Below, one piece after another: positions 1-8,123 of a DNA stretch of 64,000 bases (within the stretch, counting starts at the first letter, position 1; each line of letters starts with the position of its first letter). The stretch covers positions 66,755 through 130,754 of the forward strand of contig NZ_BSFI01000007.1 in the NCBI RefSeq assembly GCF_027922265.1. Reading direction: 5' to 3'. The position numbers and the translations under genes are program-made. Origin of the DNA: Hansschlegelia plantiphila (GTDB taxonomy: Bacteria; Pseudomonadota; Alphaproteobacteria; Rhizobiales; Methylopilaceae). Under the pieces are notes generated by a model that was not told where the DNA came from, did no database searches, and worked only from the letters and a program-made list of their open reading frames with translations.

Positions 1-462
1 GAGAGGAACGAGCGAGCCCCGCGGGCGCCGCAGATGCGAACCTCCCGGGGCGGAGACATCCGGTCATCCCCGCCGCAGGCGCCGCTCCTCCCCCGCATGG
101 CCGGCCGGTCCGGACACGCCTCCCGTAACGGGGAAGGACGCCGGAAAGGTGTGCGAGGAATGAGGAAATGTCAAGGACTATGTTCCTAGCGCCGTCCGCA
201 TCCCGCTACGCCGTCATGCCGGGCTTGTGCCGGCATCCATTCCCGCGACGCTCGCAAGACCGGCCGCCGCCCGGCCGTCGCGCGTCTTCCGCCTCCCGTC
301 GCGCGTCTGGATTCCGGCATTCCGCTGACGCTCCAGCCGGAATGACGGCGCGCTCGCGCCCGTCGCGCCGGCGCAAGCGGGATGGAACGGGAGGCGCGCT
401 CGCGGGCTTTAAAACGAGATGCCGCATGCGCTCCCCGCGAGCGGCTGGAGAGGGACAGCCGC
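1..462. other. Left edge without a recognisable gene
   Basis: No convincing coding frame is visible here. Open frames exist, but their translations are arginine/serine/proline-rich and follow the palindromic repeat at 211-348, as expected of GC-rich non-coding DNA. The stretch ends at the small membrane-protein gene starting at 463. The window edge may cut off a gene lying further left. Confidence 0.5.
211..348. repeat. Imperfect palindromic repeat, diverged type
   Basis: The left arm begins CGTCATGCCGGGCTTGTGCC and the right arm ends in GCCGGAATGACGG, with TCCA/TGGA steps inside each arm, so the ends form an inverted repeat about 138 bp long. It resembles the repeats at 669-1785 in its CGTCAT...ATGACG ends but differs inside. 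Such long imperfect palindromes are common between genes in Rhizobiales. Confidence 0.6.
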
Positions 463-648
463 ATGGCCAATGGATCCGGAGACGTCTGGCTGCTGATGAC
501 CGTCATCGGCGTCATCATCCTGGGCGGCGCGCTTGCCTACGCCATGGTCCGCAACCGCGGCATGACGCGGCGGCAGAAAGAGGTCTCGGAGAACGCGACC
601 GAAGATCTTTACGCCCGCGAGAACGCCGACCCCGCGAACCGCGACTGA
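463..648 (+). CDS. Small single-pass membrane protein
   Basis: This 61-residue protein has one hydrophobic helix at about residues 8-27 (core VIGVIILGGALAYAMVR) followed by a charged tail, so it is probably an inner-membrane protein with a cytoplasmic C-terminus. The ATG at 463 is preceded by GAGAGGGA at good spacing, whereas the upstream in-frame ATG at 382 would add an arginine-rich stretch with no signal. Short proteins of this shape are frequent in Rhizobiales, but I recognise no named family. The gene sits between two palindromic repeats and no partner gene is obvious. Confidence 0.6.
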   Translation: MANGSGDVWLLMTVIGVIILGGALAYAMVRNRGMTRRQKEVSENATEDLYARENADPANRD

Positions 649-668
649 CGGCGTTCGACTGGGCGCGC

Positions 669-762
669 CGTCATGCCCGGCGCAGCCGGGCGTCCACGAC
701 TTCGGCGTCGGGCGCGGCGGGGCAGGCAAGTCGCGGATGCCCGCAAAGGCGCGGGCATGACG
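669..762. repeat. Palindromic repeat copy 1 of 6
   Basis: An element of about 94 bp runs from CGTCATGCCCGG to CGCGGGCATGACGG. Each arm holds its own short hairpin and the two arms are complementary, so the whole can fold into one long stem. This copy is slightly diverged, with CGTCCACGAC on the left and TCGCGGATGCC on the right. Confidence 0.85.
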
Positions 763-806
763 GGAGCCGGTATTCGCCGCCTTTCTAGGCCCCGTCGGAC
801 AAAACG

Positions 807-902
807 CGTCATGCCCGGCGCAGCCGGGCATCCACGACTTCGGCGTCGGGCGCGGGCGGGGCGGGCAAGTCGTGGATACCCGCGAAGGCGCGGGCATGAC
901 GG
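807..902. repeat. Palindromic repeat copy 2 of 6
   Basis: This copy is close to consensus: left arm CGTCATGCCCGGCGCAGCC, right arm AAGTCGTGGATACCCGCG, closing with GGGCATGACGG. A spacer of about 44 bp containing GTATTCGCC and GTCGGACAAA separates it from copy 1, and that spacer recurs between copies 3 to 6. The repeating unit is therefore about 138 bp. Confidence 0.85.
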
Positions 903-956
903 CTGAGGGCTTCATCGACCGTTGCGCCAGGTCCTGACGTGCAGGACGATCCCGCC

Positions 957-1247
957 ATGCGGTTCTCCTTCGTCTACCTCATGGCCAACCGGCCAAACGG
1001 CGTGCTGTACGTCGGCGTGACGAGCGACCTCGTCCGTCGGGTCTGGCAACACCGGACAGGCGCGCTTCCTGGCTTCACCAGCCGCTACGGCCTGAAGACG
1101 CTGGTCTGGTTCGAGGCCCATAACGACATCATGGCGGCGATCGCGCGGGAGAAGGCGATCAAGCATTGGACGCGCGCCGCGAAGGTTCGGCTGATTCAGG
1201 ACGCAAACCCGGATTGGCGCGACCTCTGGCCCGACATCTCAGGCTGA
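957..1247 (+). CDS. GIY-YIG family nuclease, small stand-alone type
   Basis: This 96-residue protein is a bare GIY-YIG domain: the first motif is seen as FVYLMANR...GVLYVGVTS near the N-terminus, an arginine-rich helix (DLVRRVWQHR) follows, and a glutamate in the segment REKAIKHW fits the metal-binding Glu of the fold. Family members are single-strand or branched-DNA endonucleases; the role of these small YhbQ/UvrC-like stand-alone versions is unknown. ATG 957 is chosen because it matches the usual N-terminus of the family; a GTG at 939 would add six residues. The gene lies between palindromic repeat copies 2 and 3, a setting often seen for such genes in alphaproteobacteria, which hints at mobility of the gene or the repeats. 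Confidence 0.85.
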   Translation: MRFSFVYLMANRPNGVLYVGVTSDLVRRVWQHRTGALPGFTSRYGLKTLVWFEAHNDIMAAIAREKAIKHWTRAAKVRLIQDANPDWRDLWPDISG

Positions 1248-1277
1248 CAAAGCGCCAGCGCCGTCATGTCCCAACGA

Positions 1278-1373
1278 CGTCATGCCCGGCGCAGCCGGGC
1301 ATCCACGACTTCGGCGTCAAGCGCGGGCGGGGGCAGGCGAGTCGTGGATACCCGCGAAGGCGCGGGCATGACG
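1278..1373. repeat. Palindromic repeat copy 3 of 6
   Basis: A full-length copy starting CGTCATGCCCGGCGCAGCC and ending GGGCATGACGG, beginning 30 bp after the GIY-YIG stop codon. Its centre reads CGTCAAGCGCGGGCGGGGGC, a variant shared with copy 6. Confidence 0.85.
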
Positions 1374-1416
1374 GAGCCGGTATTCGCCACCTTTGTAAGC
1401 TCCGTCGGACAAAACT

Positions 1417-1511
1417 CGTCATGCCCGGCGCAGCCGGGCATCCACGACTTCAGCGTCGGGTGCGGCGTGGGCGGGCAAGTCGTGGATACCCGCGAAGGCG
1501 CGGGCATGACG
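1417..1511. repeat. Palindromic repeat copy 4 of 6
   Basis: A full-length copy in tandem with copies 3, 5 and 6. The same spacer, containing GTATTCGCC and TCCGTCGGACAAAA, precedes it, so element plus spacer have been duplicated together. Confidence 0.85.
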
Positions 1512-1555
1512 GGAGCCTGTATTCGCCGCCTTTCTAAGCTCCATCGGACAAAGCG

Positions 1556-1645
1556 CGTCATGCCCGGCGCAGCCGGGTATCCACGACTTCAGCGTCGGGT
1601 GTGGGCGGGCAAGTCGTGGATACCCGCGAAGGCGCGGGCATGACG
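1556..1645. repeat. Palindromic repeat copy 5 of 6
   Basis: A slightly shortened copy of 90 bp with a smaller centre (GTCGGGTGTGGGCGGG). The left arm reads GGGTATCC instead of GGGCATCC, a change shared with copy 6 that restores pairing with GGATACCC of the right arm. Confidence 0.85.
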
Positions 1646-1689
1646 GGAGCCGGTATTCGCCACCTTTCTAGGCCCCGTCGGACAAAGCG

Positions 1690-1785
1690 CGTCGTGCCCG
1701 GCGCAGCCGGGTATCCACGACTTCGGCGTCAAGCGCGGGCGGGGGCAGGCAAGTCGTGGATACCCGCGAAGGCGCGGGCATGACG
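1690..1785. repeat. Palindromic repeat copy 6 of 6
   Basis: The last copy of the tandem set, starting CGTCGTGCCCGG and ending GGGCATGACG, 36 bp before the membrane-protein gene at 1822. It carries the GGGTATCC form of the left arm, so it pairs more perfectly with the right arm than copies 1-4. Confidence 0.85.
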
Positions 1786-1821
1786 TCGTTGCTGTCCCGC
1801 GATTAGCCTATACTTGCACCC

Positions 1822-2439
1822 ATGACCGAGGCCGCCCCGTCCGACGACCCCGCGCTGAAAAAGCTCGCGACCCTCGCCGTGCTGGCGGTCGCGCTCGGCT
1901 TTGCCGTGCAGGTCGCGGTGCTGGCGGCCAAGCTCGCGGCGGGCGGGCCGTTTCCGGGGATCGCCTTCGCCGCCGACGTCGCGGGCGGGGTGGCGTGGTC
2001 AGGAATCGTGTGTCTCGGCGCCGGGATCGGGACGGCGCTCTATCCTCTGCGCGCCAGCCTCGCCGGGCTGGTCGCGGCGCTGTTCGCGCCGGTCGCGGTC
2101 GCGGTTTCCAAGGCCGCGAACCAGGTCGTGGCGTCGGCGATCCGCGCGGTCGACCAGCCCGCCGCCGCCTCGCTGATCGGGCTCGCCGCGGTGAAGGCGG
2201 TCGAATACGGCCTGCTCGGCTTTCTGCTCGCGACGCTCGCCGCCCGCGGCGCCAAACTCCCGGCGTTTCTCGGAACCGGCGCCGCGGTCGGCCTGACCTT
2301 CGGCGCGGCGGCCCTCGCCCTCCGCTGGGGCGGTGCGCCCGCCGCGGAGCTCGCCGCCACGGCGGTCAATGAGATGGTGTTCCCGGTGGGGTGCGCGGCG
2401 GTGGTTTATGCGGGGACGGTGGTGGGGGGGGCGAAGTAA
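1822..2439 (+). CDS. Polytopic membrane protein of unknown function
   Basis: This 205-residue protein is rich in Ala, Gly, Val and Leu, with about five predicted membrane helices: residues 15-37, 48-70 (AADVAGGVAWSGIVCLGAG), 78-98, 115-140 and 155-200. It carries no charged catalytic motif that I can assign. A conserved-looking stretch VKAVEYGLLGFLL lies near residue 125. Codon use is typical of the GC-rich host, unlike the convergent island gene whose stop lies only 7 bp beyond its own. It probably sits in the inner membrane; the function is unknown. Confidence 0.7.
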   Translation: MTEAAPSDDPALKKLATLAVLAVALGFAVQVAVLAAKLAAGGPFPGIAFAADVAGGVAWSGIVCLGAGIGTALYPLRASLAGLVAALFAPVAVAVSKAANQVVASAIRAVDQPAAASLIGLAAVKAVEYGLLGFLLATLAARGAKLPAFLGTGAAVGLTFGAAALALRWGGAPAAELAATAVNEMVFPVGCAAVVYAGTVVGGAK

Positions 2440-2446
2440 GTTCAGC

Positions 2447-2926
2447 TTATTTCTTCAGCCATTTTTTTACGTCCGTCGAACAAAGAAACTCGACAACGAC
2501 GCCTATTGCGGTGAGGTCCGTTAGATGTTCCAGCCAATCAGTATCAACCGCGTTTGCGACGGGGCACTTAGCCCTGATTGCCAAAGCGGCAAATTTGCGG
2601 TCACTTTGGTCGAACCGCCTCAAGGAGCCCGTGACAGGAAAGTCGGTAAATTCCCCTTGTCTGTTTTTTGTAATATCAACTCGCGTAAGTCGCGAAGAGG
2701 CAGTGGTTAAAAAGGCTTGGATGAATCGATTGCCCACGCCGGGTTGGCCGAACGATAAGTTTTTCTTGTATTCTGCTTCCACCTCACCGGCGAGATCAAC
2801 GATGAGCGTTCCAGATGTCATCATATTCTCTAGGAAGTCTATAGTAGCGATCCTGCATTCTGGCGTGGCATCTGAACGCTGGCCGTTTGCAACGACCGCA
2901 ACATTTGTGTCGACCACGTACCTCAT
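2447..2926 (-). CDS. PIN-like domain nuclease (putative effector)
   Basis: This 159-residue protein fits the PIN fold. Its start carries the first acidic site (YVVDTN, Asp6); glutamates follow at about 48-52 (GEVEAEY), then FDQSDRKFAALA with Asp106/Asp109, and AVDTDW with Asp128/Asp130. These match the four acidic positions that bind Mg2+/Mn2+ in PIN ribonucleases, the toxin class of VapBC. No VapB-like antitoxin is adjacent. Instead its ATG overlaps the stop of the ATPase gene as ATGA, so the two are translationally coupled and likely form one system, with the PIN protein as effector. AT-rich codon use marks it as recently acquired. The fold assignment is by motif reading only. Confidence 0.7.
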   Translation of the reverse strand: MRYVVDTNVAVVANGQRSDATPECRIATIDFLENMMTSGTLIVDLAGEVEAEYKKNLSFGQPGVGNRFIQAFLTTASSRLTRVDITKNRQGEFTDFPVTGSLRRFDQSDRKFAALAIRAKCPVANAVDTDWLEHLTDLTAIGVVVEFLCSTDVKKWLKK

Positions 2927-4278
2927 GCTTTGCTTTTCATCCGTTTGAGGCGTGCCCTCTCCGCAGCAACCGTCTCGCCGAATGCATCCCCCATAAAATT
3001 TTCAGGCCAGTTCGATATCTGGCCATATTCATCAATCTCTAAACGGGAAAGCTTTGATTTATTTTTGTTCGTATCACAAAAATAGAGGCTGACGTCGGAC
3101 GAAAGAATTTTTTCCTCAGCGATCCTGCGCTGCAACCGCAAAAGCAGGTGCTCGGAATGGCTCTCAAAAATTACCTGAACATTCCTGTTTTGTGAAACAT
3201 TAATAATAAGATCGGCGAGATTTGCTTGCGCCAGAGGATGTAGATGAATCTCAGGCTGCTCTAGTATGACAGTTGACCCTTCGGGTACAAAGTAAAGCAG
3301 AGTTATTATAGGTAAAACTTGCGAAATCCCGAATCCCACGTCTGTAAGAAGGGCTGTAGAGCCTCCCTCCCTAACAACGACCTTGGCTTGCCAATAATTC
3401 GAGCCTTTTGCAAGTTCTGTTACTTGGAAGTCGTGAATAAGACCTAACTCCTTTAGCCAATGCGCAACCATTTCTTGAAAGCTCCACAGTCGAGTTTTGG
3501 GCTTAAGGTTGCGTCGTTCCTTCGTTACGGTCGCAGAAAGTAAGGCATCAATAACTTTTTCGCCACGAATGCCAACATCTCGCGGTCGGGACCGCGCCCA
3601 CGTATACTCACGCTTAGGATGTTCTCTTAGCGGGCCTAGATAATAGATATCGTCCATTTGCCGTTCATAGGCGACTTCAAGATCGGACAAGAACGAGGCG
3701 TTCTGAAAGTATGTTCGGGCTTGGTCAGGATACGCATAGCTCTTGATCGGGCCTGGGATTTGCCAAGCGCGCCCGGAATTTCTAATAAAGCGAAAGTCCG
3801 TTCCGTTTGAGCGTAAGTCAAACGCTGCAGAATCTTCTTTTTTCTGAGAAAGAGAGAACGTCGGATCCGTTCCAAGACGGTATGAAAGTCGGCGAGATGC
3901 GGGCCCAGACGGGCCGGACCCCACTGCACCCGAAACGGTTAGCTCGCGTGCGCGAATAAAGGGTCGGGTTCGACGCTGCGTCGCACTAAACAGGCTGAGA
4001 GGTTCTGGGAGTGAAAAGGAAAGCTCCCAACTCAGCTCGTTTTTCTCATCATGGCTAAAAATAATATCATTAAAATTTCCTAAATTCACGTATTGATCAT
4101 TTAAATCAAGAGATGTCGTGCGATCAGTTGCTTCACGCGTCTGTTTTAGCAAGAGTAGAAACTGTATTATACTAGATTTTCCAGAAGAATTTGTGCCAAA
4201 TAGGCCAGTAATCGGACCGAAGCCAATATTCAAGTCGGACCAAGCTTTGAAATTTTTTACATTAAGAGATTGAAGCAT
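2923..4278 (-). CDS. AAA/ABC-type ATPase of the OLD/DUF3696-like group
   Basis: A 451-residue SMC/ABC-like ATPase. The N-terminus (LNVKNFKAW) leads into Walker A GTNSSGKSS at residues 28-36. YYLGPLREHP at about 212-221 is typical of this group. A signature-like segment VGFGISQVLP (314-323), Walker B VILEQPEIHLHP (337-348) and an H-loop FESHSEHLLLRLQRR with His374 follow. The C-terminus (SNWPENFMGDAFGE) resembles DUF3696 tails. No TOPRIM or HNH nuclease is fused, so nuclease activity would come from the coupled PIN gene. Relatives with other partner nucleases occur in anti-phage systems such as Septu, Gabija and PARIS; this ATPase plus PIN pairing is not one I can name. AT-rich composition indicates horizontal transfer. 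Confidence 0.8.
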   Translation of the reverse strand: MLQSLNVKNFKAWSDLNIGFGPITGLFGTNSSGKSSIIQFLLLLKQTREATDRTTSLDLNDQYVNLGNFNDIIFSHDEKNELSWELSFSLPEPLSLFSATQRRTRPFIRARELTVSGAVGSGPSGPASRRLSYRLGTDPTFSLSQKKEDSAAFDLRSNGTDFRFIRNSGRAWQIPGPIKSYAYPDQARTYFQNASFLSDLEVAYERQMDDIYYLGPLREHPKREYTWARSRPRDVGIRGEKVIDALLSATVTKERRNLKPKTRLWSFQEMVAHWLKELGLIHDFQVTELAKGSNYWQAKVVVREGGSTALLTDVGFGISQVLPIITLLYFVPEGSTVILEQPEIHLHPLAQANLADLIINVSQNRNVQVIFESHSEHLLLRLQRRIAEEKILSSDVSLYFCDTNKNKSKLSRLEIDEYGQISNWPENFMGDAFGETVAAERARLKRMKSKA

Positions 4279-4343
4279 GTTGAGCGTCCAGAATTCGTCT
4301 CTTTATGTTTCGGGAGCTTGTGCATTTATTTGTTAATTTGGTC

Positions 4344-6020
4344 TCACATCCCCGAATAATTCGGTCCCCCGCCACCTTCCGGCGCGACCCACACAATGTT
4401 CTGATTCGGGTCCTTGATGTCGCATGTCTTGCAGTGCACGCAGTTCTGGGCGTTGATCTGGTACCTGGGCTCGTCCCCGTCCTCCAGCCATTCATAGACG
4501 CCCGCCGGACAGTAGCGCTGGCTGAGGCCCGCATAGACATCGTGCTCGGACGACTTCTGCAGCGCAAGGTCTTTCACCACGAGATGCGCGGGCTGGCCTT
4601 CCTCGTGGTTGGTGCTGGAGAGGAACACCGAGGACAGCTTGTCGAACGAGATCACGCCGTCCGGGCGGGGGTAGGGGATCTTGGCGTAGTCCTTGCCCGG
4701 CTTCGTCGCGGCGTAGTCGGGCTTGCCGTGGCTCAGCGTGCCGAACAGCGAGAAGCCGAACTGGTTCGTCCACATGTCGAGGCCGCCCAGCACGACGCCG
4801 AGGCGGGTGCCGAACCTCGACCACAGCGGCTTGACGTTGCGCACGGGTTTCAGATCCGCGCCGACCGGACTGTTACGCCAGGCGGCCTCGTAGGACGCGA
4901 GCTCGTCGTGGGAGCGGCCGGCCTTCAAGGCCTCGGCGAGGTGCTCGGCGGCCAGAATGCCGGTCAGCACCGCGTTGTGGCTGCCCTTGATGCGGGGCAC
5001 GTTGACGAAGCCCGCGGCGCAGCCGACCAGCGCGCCGCCGGGGAAGGCGAGCTTCGGGACCGACTGGAAGCCGCCCTCGGTGATGGCGCGCGCGCCGTAG
5101 GACAGGCGTTTTCCGCCCTCGAGCGTCGGGCGCACCGCCTTGTGCTGCTTGAAGCGCTGGAACTCGTCGAACGGCGAGAGGAACGGGTTCTCGTAGTTGA
5201 GATGCACCACGAAGCCGATCGCGACGAGGTTGTCGCCGTAATGGTAGAGGAACGAGCCGCCGCCGGTCCGGTTGTCGAGCGGCCAGCCGAAGGAGTGCTG
5301 GACGAGGCCGGGCCTGTGCTTCTCGGGCGCGACCTGCCAGAGCTCCTTGAGGCCGAGGCCGTATTTCTGCGGGTCGCGGCCCTCGTGCAGCGCGAATTTC
5401 TGGATGAGCTGCTTCGAGAGCTGGCCGCGGGCGCCCTCCGCGAAGATCGTGTAGCGGCCGCGCAGCTCCATGCCGCGGGTGAAGTTCGGGCCGGGCTCGC
5501 CGTTCTTCTCGATCCCCATGTCGCCGGTCGCGACGCCGATCACGGCGCCGGCGTCGTCGTAGAGCACCTCGTTCGCGGCGAAGCCCGGATAGATCTCGAC
5601 GCCGAGCGCCTCCGCGCGGGCGCCGAGCCAGCGCGTGACGTCGCCGAGCGACACGACGTAGTTGCCATGGTTCGACAGGATTTTCGGCATGCCGAAGCCG
5701 GGCAGGCGGACGGTTGCTTTCTCCGTGAGGTAGAGGAAGACGTCGTCCGTCACCGGGGTCTTGGCGAAGCCGTCCGGATCGTCGCGCCAGTCGGGGATCA
5801 GCCTGTCGAGGCCGATCGGGTCGATGACGGCGCCGGACAGGATGTGGGCGCCGACCTCCGAGCCCTTTTCGAGCACGACGATGGAGAGCGCGTCGTCGAG
5901 CTGCTTCAGGCGGATGGCGAGGCTGAGGCCCGCGGGGCCGGCGCCGACCACGACGACGTCGAAGTCCATCGCCTCGCGCTCGGGCAGCTCCGCCCCCGCC
6001 TGCTCCTGCCCAGCCGCCAT
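4344..6020 (-). CDS. Electron-transfer flavoprotein-ubiquinone oxidoreductase
   Basis: This 558-residue membrane-associated enzyme passes electrons from reduced ETF, fed by acyl-CoA and other dehydrogenases, to ubiquinone. The N-terminal FAD motif is VVVVGAGPAGLSLAIRL (residues 22-38), followed by EKGSEVGAHILSGAV. The C-terminal ferredoxin-like part binds a 4Fe-4S cluster through NCVHCKTCDIKDP plus an upstream Cys (QRYCPAGVYEW). ATG 6020 is chosen because it has a GGGAG-type ribosome site and gives the normal family length; an upstream frame would add 62 residues without homology. It stands alone with no etfAB nearby. Its stop codon lies at the edge of the imported island. Confidence 0.96.
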   Translation of the reverse strand: MAAGQEQAGAELPEREAMDFDVVVVGAGPAGLSLAIRLKQLDDALSIVVLEKGSEVGAHILSGAVIDPIGLDRLIPDWRDDPDGFAKTPVTDDVFLYLTEKATVRLPGFGMPKILSNHGNYVVSLGDVTRWLGARAEALGVEIYPGFAANEVLYDDAGAVIGVATGDMGIEKNGEPGPNFTRGMELRGRYTIFAEGARGQLSKQLIQKFALHEGRDPQKYGLGLKELWQVAPEKHRPGLVQHSFGWPLDNRTGGGSFLYHYGDNLVAIGFVVHLNYENPFLSPFDEFQRFKQHKAVRPTLEGGKRLSYGARAITEGGFQSVPKLAFPGGALVGCAAGFVNVPRIKGSHNAVLTGILAAEHLAEALKAGRSHDELASYEAAWRNSPVGADLKPVRNVKPLWSRFGTRLGVVLGGLDMWTNQFGFSLFGTLSHGKPDYAATKPGKDYAKIPYPRPDGVISFDKLSSVFLSSTNHEEGQPAHLVVKDLALQKSSEHDVYAGLSQRYCPAGVYEWLEDGDEPRYQINAQNCVHCKTCDIKDPNQNIVWVAPEGGGGPNYSGM

Positions 6021-6165
6021 CCCTAACGCTCCCTGCCCGAATCCGCCGTTCCCTTGAACGGTTCGCATTCGCTGCGGCGCAAAACTAGGGCGACGTTCGT
6101 CCGAGGGGACGTCACCAATTGCTGCGCCGGAGCGAATCCGGTTCGGGGGAAAGCCGCCGTTGCGT

Positions 6166-6906
6166 TCAGTGCGGGCGGCGCTCCTCGACGACGACGGTGT
6201 CGACAATGCCGGCCGGCTCGTAGAGCCAGCGCGCGATCACGCCCGCCAGCATCGCGCCGGCGATCGGCGCGAGCCAGAACAGCCAGAGCTGCGCGATGTG
6301 CTCGCCGCCGGCGAACAGAGCGGGGCCGGTCGAGCGCGCCGGGTTCACCGAGGTGTTGGTGACCGGGATGGTGATGAGGTGGATCAGCACCAGCGCGAAG
6401 CCGATCGGGATGCCGGCGAAGCCGGTCGCAGCCCCCTTGGAGGTCGTGCCGATGATGATGAACAGGAAGAAGAAGGTCGCGAGAACTTCCGTCAGCAGGC
6501 AGGCGGCGAGGCCGTACTTGCCGGGGCTGAGCTCGCCATAGCCGTTCGAGGCGAAGCCGCCCGGGACCCAGCCGGCCTGGCCCGAAGCGATCACGTAAAG
6601 CACCGCGGCGCCCAGGATCGCGCCCAGGACCTGCGCGACGATGTAGGGGACGACATGCTTGTTGGCGCAGCGGCCGGCCGACCACAGGCCGAGCGTCACC
6701 GCCGGGTTGAAGTGGCCGCCGGAGATGTGGCCGACCGCATAGGCCATGGTCAGCACAGTGAGGCCAAAGGCGAAGGCGACGCCGAGGAAGCCGATGCCGA
6801 GCGCAGGAAAGGCTGCGGCGAGCACCGCCGCCCCGCAGCCGCCGAAGGTCAGCCAGAAGGTGCCGAAGAATTCCGCGACCACGCGGCGCGTCAGGTCGTC
6901 GCCCAT
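6166..6906 (-). CDS. aqpZ: Aquaporin Z family water channel
   Basis: A MIP-family channel of about 246 residues with six membrane helices and two half-helices. Both selectivity motifs are present: GGHFNPAV in the first half and [12 protein letters not shown] in the second, and the first helix carries the typical [18 protein letters not shown]. The narrow-pore arginine follows the second NPA as in water-specific AqpZ rather than GlpF. Two start codons are possible; ATG 6906 has GAGGGGGA at a proper distance, while ATG 6912 lies directly against it. It acts in the inner membrane in osmotic water flux. It is transcribed as a single gene. Confidence 0.95.
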   Translation of the reverse strand: MGDDLTRRVVAEFFGTFWLTFGGCGAAVLAAAFPALGIGFLGVAFAFGLTVLTMAYAVGHISGGHFNPAVTLGLWSAGRCANKHVVPYIVAQVLGAILGAAVLYVIASGQAGWVPGGFASNGYGELSPGKYGLAACLLTEVLATFFFLFIIIGTTSKGAATGFAGIPIGFALVLIHLITIPVTNTSVNPARSTGPALFAGGEHIAQLWLFWLAPIAGAMLAGVIARWLYEPAGIVDTVVVEERRPH

Positions 6907-7121
6907 GCCCATTCCCCCTCGATGAGGCCGCCCCCCGGCGGATCCATTGATTGCGAGTTAGACCCCCCGACGCGTCGCAGTCGAGCGATCATCTCGTCGA
7001 ATAAGGAGCGGGGATACAGCGCTTCGCCGCGACGCCAGACCAAAGCGGGGGCGCGCGGCCGCCGATTGGGCGCTATACCCGGCCTCGAAACCCGGAACGA
7101 AAATCCCAAGGGAGAACGCTC

Positions 7122-7559
7122 ATGATGTCCACCATCGCAGTCCTGACGGCAGCGCTCGGCATGTCGTTCGCGATGGCCGCAGTCCCCGCGGCCGCTGCGG
7201 GGGCCGAAACGGTCACCACGGCGTCCGGCCTCAAATATCAGGACGTCAAGGTCGGCGACGGCGCGCCCGCCGTCCCGGGCCGCGGCGTCAGCGTCCACTA
7301 CACCGGCTGGCTCTACGAGGACGGCAAGAAGGGCGCGAAGTTCGACTCTTCCGTCGACCGCGGCCAGCCCTTCACCTTCCGCCTCGGCGCCGGCAACGTC
7401 ATCGCCGGCTGGGACGAGGGCGTCGCCGGCATGAAGATCGGCGGCAAGCGCACGTTGATCATCCCGCCGGAGCTCGGCTACGGCGCGCAGGGCGCCGGCG
7501 GCGTCATCCCGCCGAACGCCACGCTGATCTTCGACGTCGAGCTGCTCGGCGTGAAGTGA
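7122..7559 (+). CDS. Secreted FKBP-type peptidyl-prolyl isomerase
   Basis: This 145-residue protein has a signal peptide (residues 1-26, cleavage near AAAGA), then one FKBP domain that catalyses cis-trans isomerisation of Xaa-Pro bonds in periplasmic proteins. FKBP signatures are clear: [41 protein letters not shown] and [21 protein letters not shown]. The ATG follows AAGGGAGA by 7 bases. It is monocistronic and ends 10 bp from the convergent gene at 7570. Confidence 0.95.
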   Translation: MMSTIAVLTAALGMSFAMAAVPAAAAGAETVTTASGLKYQDVKVGDGAPAVPGRGVSVHYTGWLYEDGKKGAKFDSSVDRGQPFTFRLGAGNVIAGWDEGVAGMKIGGKRTLIIPPELGYGAQGAGGVIPPNATLIFDVELLGVK

Positions 7560-7569
7560 GTCCGGCGCC

Positions 7570-7965
7570 TCAGCGCTTCGAGAGCGCGCGGGCGCACAGG
7601 ATGTCGATCACCGTGACGGCTGCGACCACGGCCACCGCCGCCGCAGCCGCTCTCCGCCGCGGGTTGCGACGGGAGAGCGCGGGGGCGAGCGCCGCCAGGT
7701 CCATGGCGTCGCCCGCGACCCGCGCCCAGACGAGAAAGGGGCGGGCGCGGCCGCGCTTCCAGTTGAGCAGGCCGGTGCCCGTCGCCATCTCGCGCATGCC
7801 GAGGCCTTTGAGGAAGGCGTGGTCCTGCCGCAGCCCGATCGAGCGGGCGAGCGCGCCGGGTTTCGCGAGTTCAAGCGCGGCGATCGCAAGCGACAACAGG
7901 CCGAGGCCGACAGTGATCCGTTCCGCTTCGTGCTCGGTCGGGACGGGAATGGCGGGCAGCGGCAT
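7570..7965 (-). CDS. Small membrane protein, function unknown
   Basis: A 131-residue protein with hydrophobic segments near residues 17-33 (ITVGLGLLSLAIAALEL) and 105-123 (RAAAAAVAVVAAVTVIDIL), and a central part with GMREMATGTGLLNW and ARVAGDAMDLAAL. Proteins of this pattern occur next to SRPBCC/cyclase-dehydrase genes in other proteobacteria, but no such gene is here. The start is supported by GGAGGAG 7 bases upstream. It is convergent with the FKBP gene. No function can be assigned. Confidence 0.7.
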   Translation of the reverse strand: MPLPAIPVPTEHEAERITVGLGLLSLAIAALELAKPGALARSIGLRQDHAFLKGLGMREMATGTGLLNWKRGRARPFLVWARVAGDAMDLAALAPALSRRNPRRRAAAAAVAVVAAVTVIDILCARALSKR

Positions 7966-8123
7966 CGGGCGTCTCCTCCGGACCGGTCCTCATGACGGGC
8001 CAGACGATGGTTTGGAGCGGGCCGTCTCCGTGTCCAGTCCGGCCGCGGGCGCCTGACGCGTGGACCGCGCGCCCTAGCTTTGCATCGACGAGGCGCCGTC
8101 CGCGCCCCTCATCCGGGAAAACG

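Larger units (their letters stand above)
2440..4343 (-). other. AT-richer two-gene island (PIN + ATPase)
   Basis: Between two host-like genes lies a block with clearly lower GC (roughly 45-50% by eye against about 70%) and different codon use (many AAA, ATA, TTA and AAT codons). It contains exactly two overlapping genes on the minus strand and nothing else. The left edge falls directly after the stop of the membrane-protein gene and the right edge directly at the stop of the ETF-QO gene. I found no integrase, direct repeats or tRNA at the edges. A compact imported nuclease-plus-ATPase cassette is the usual shape of small defence systems. Confidence 0.75.

Noticed and set aside
669..1785. CRISPR-like regular spacing of repeats
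   Set aside because: Spacers between copies are themselves repeats of one sequence, units are about 138 bp and no cas genes are present; the elements are long palindromes of REP/BIME type.
2420..2436. G-run near the end of the membrane-protein gene as a phase-variable tract
   Set aside because: The run is interrupted, short and only a few codons before the stop, so slippage would have little effect.
4305..6026. 573-codon open frame antisense to the ETF-QO gene
   Set aside because: Its translation is a low-complexity Ala/Arg/Glu/Val mix caused by high GC at third positions; the opposite strand encodes a clear ETF-QO.
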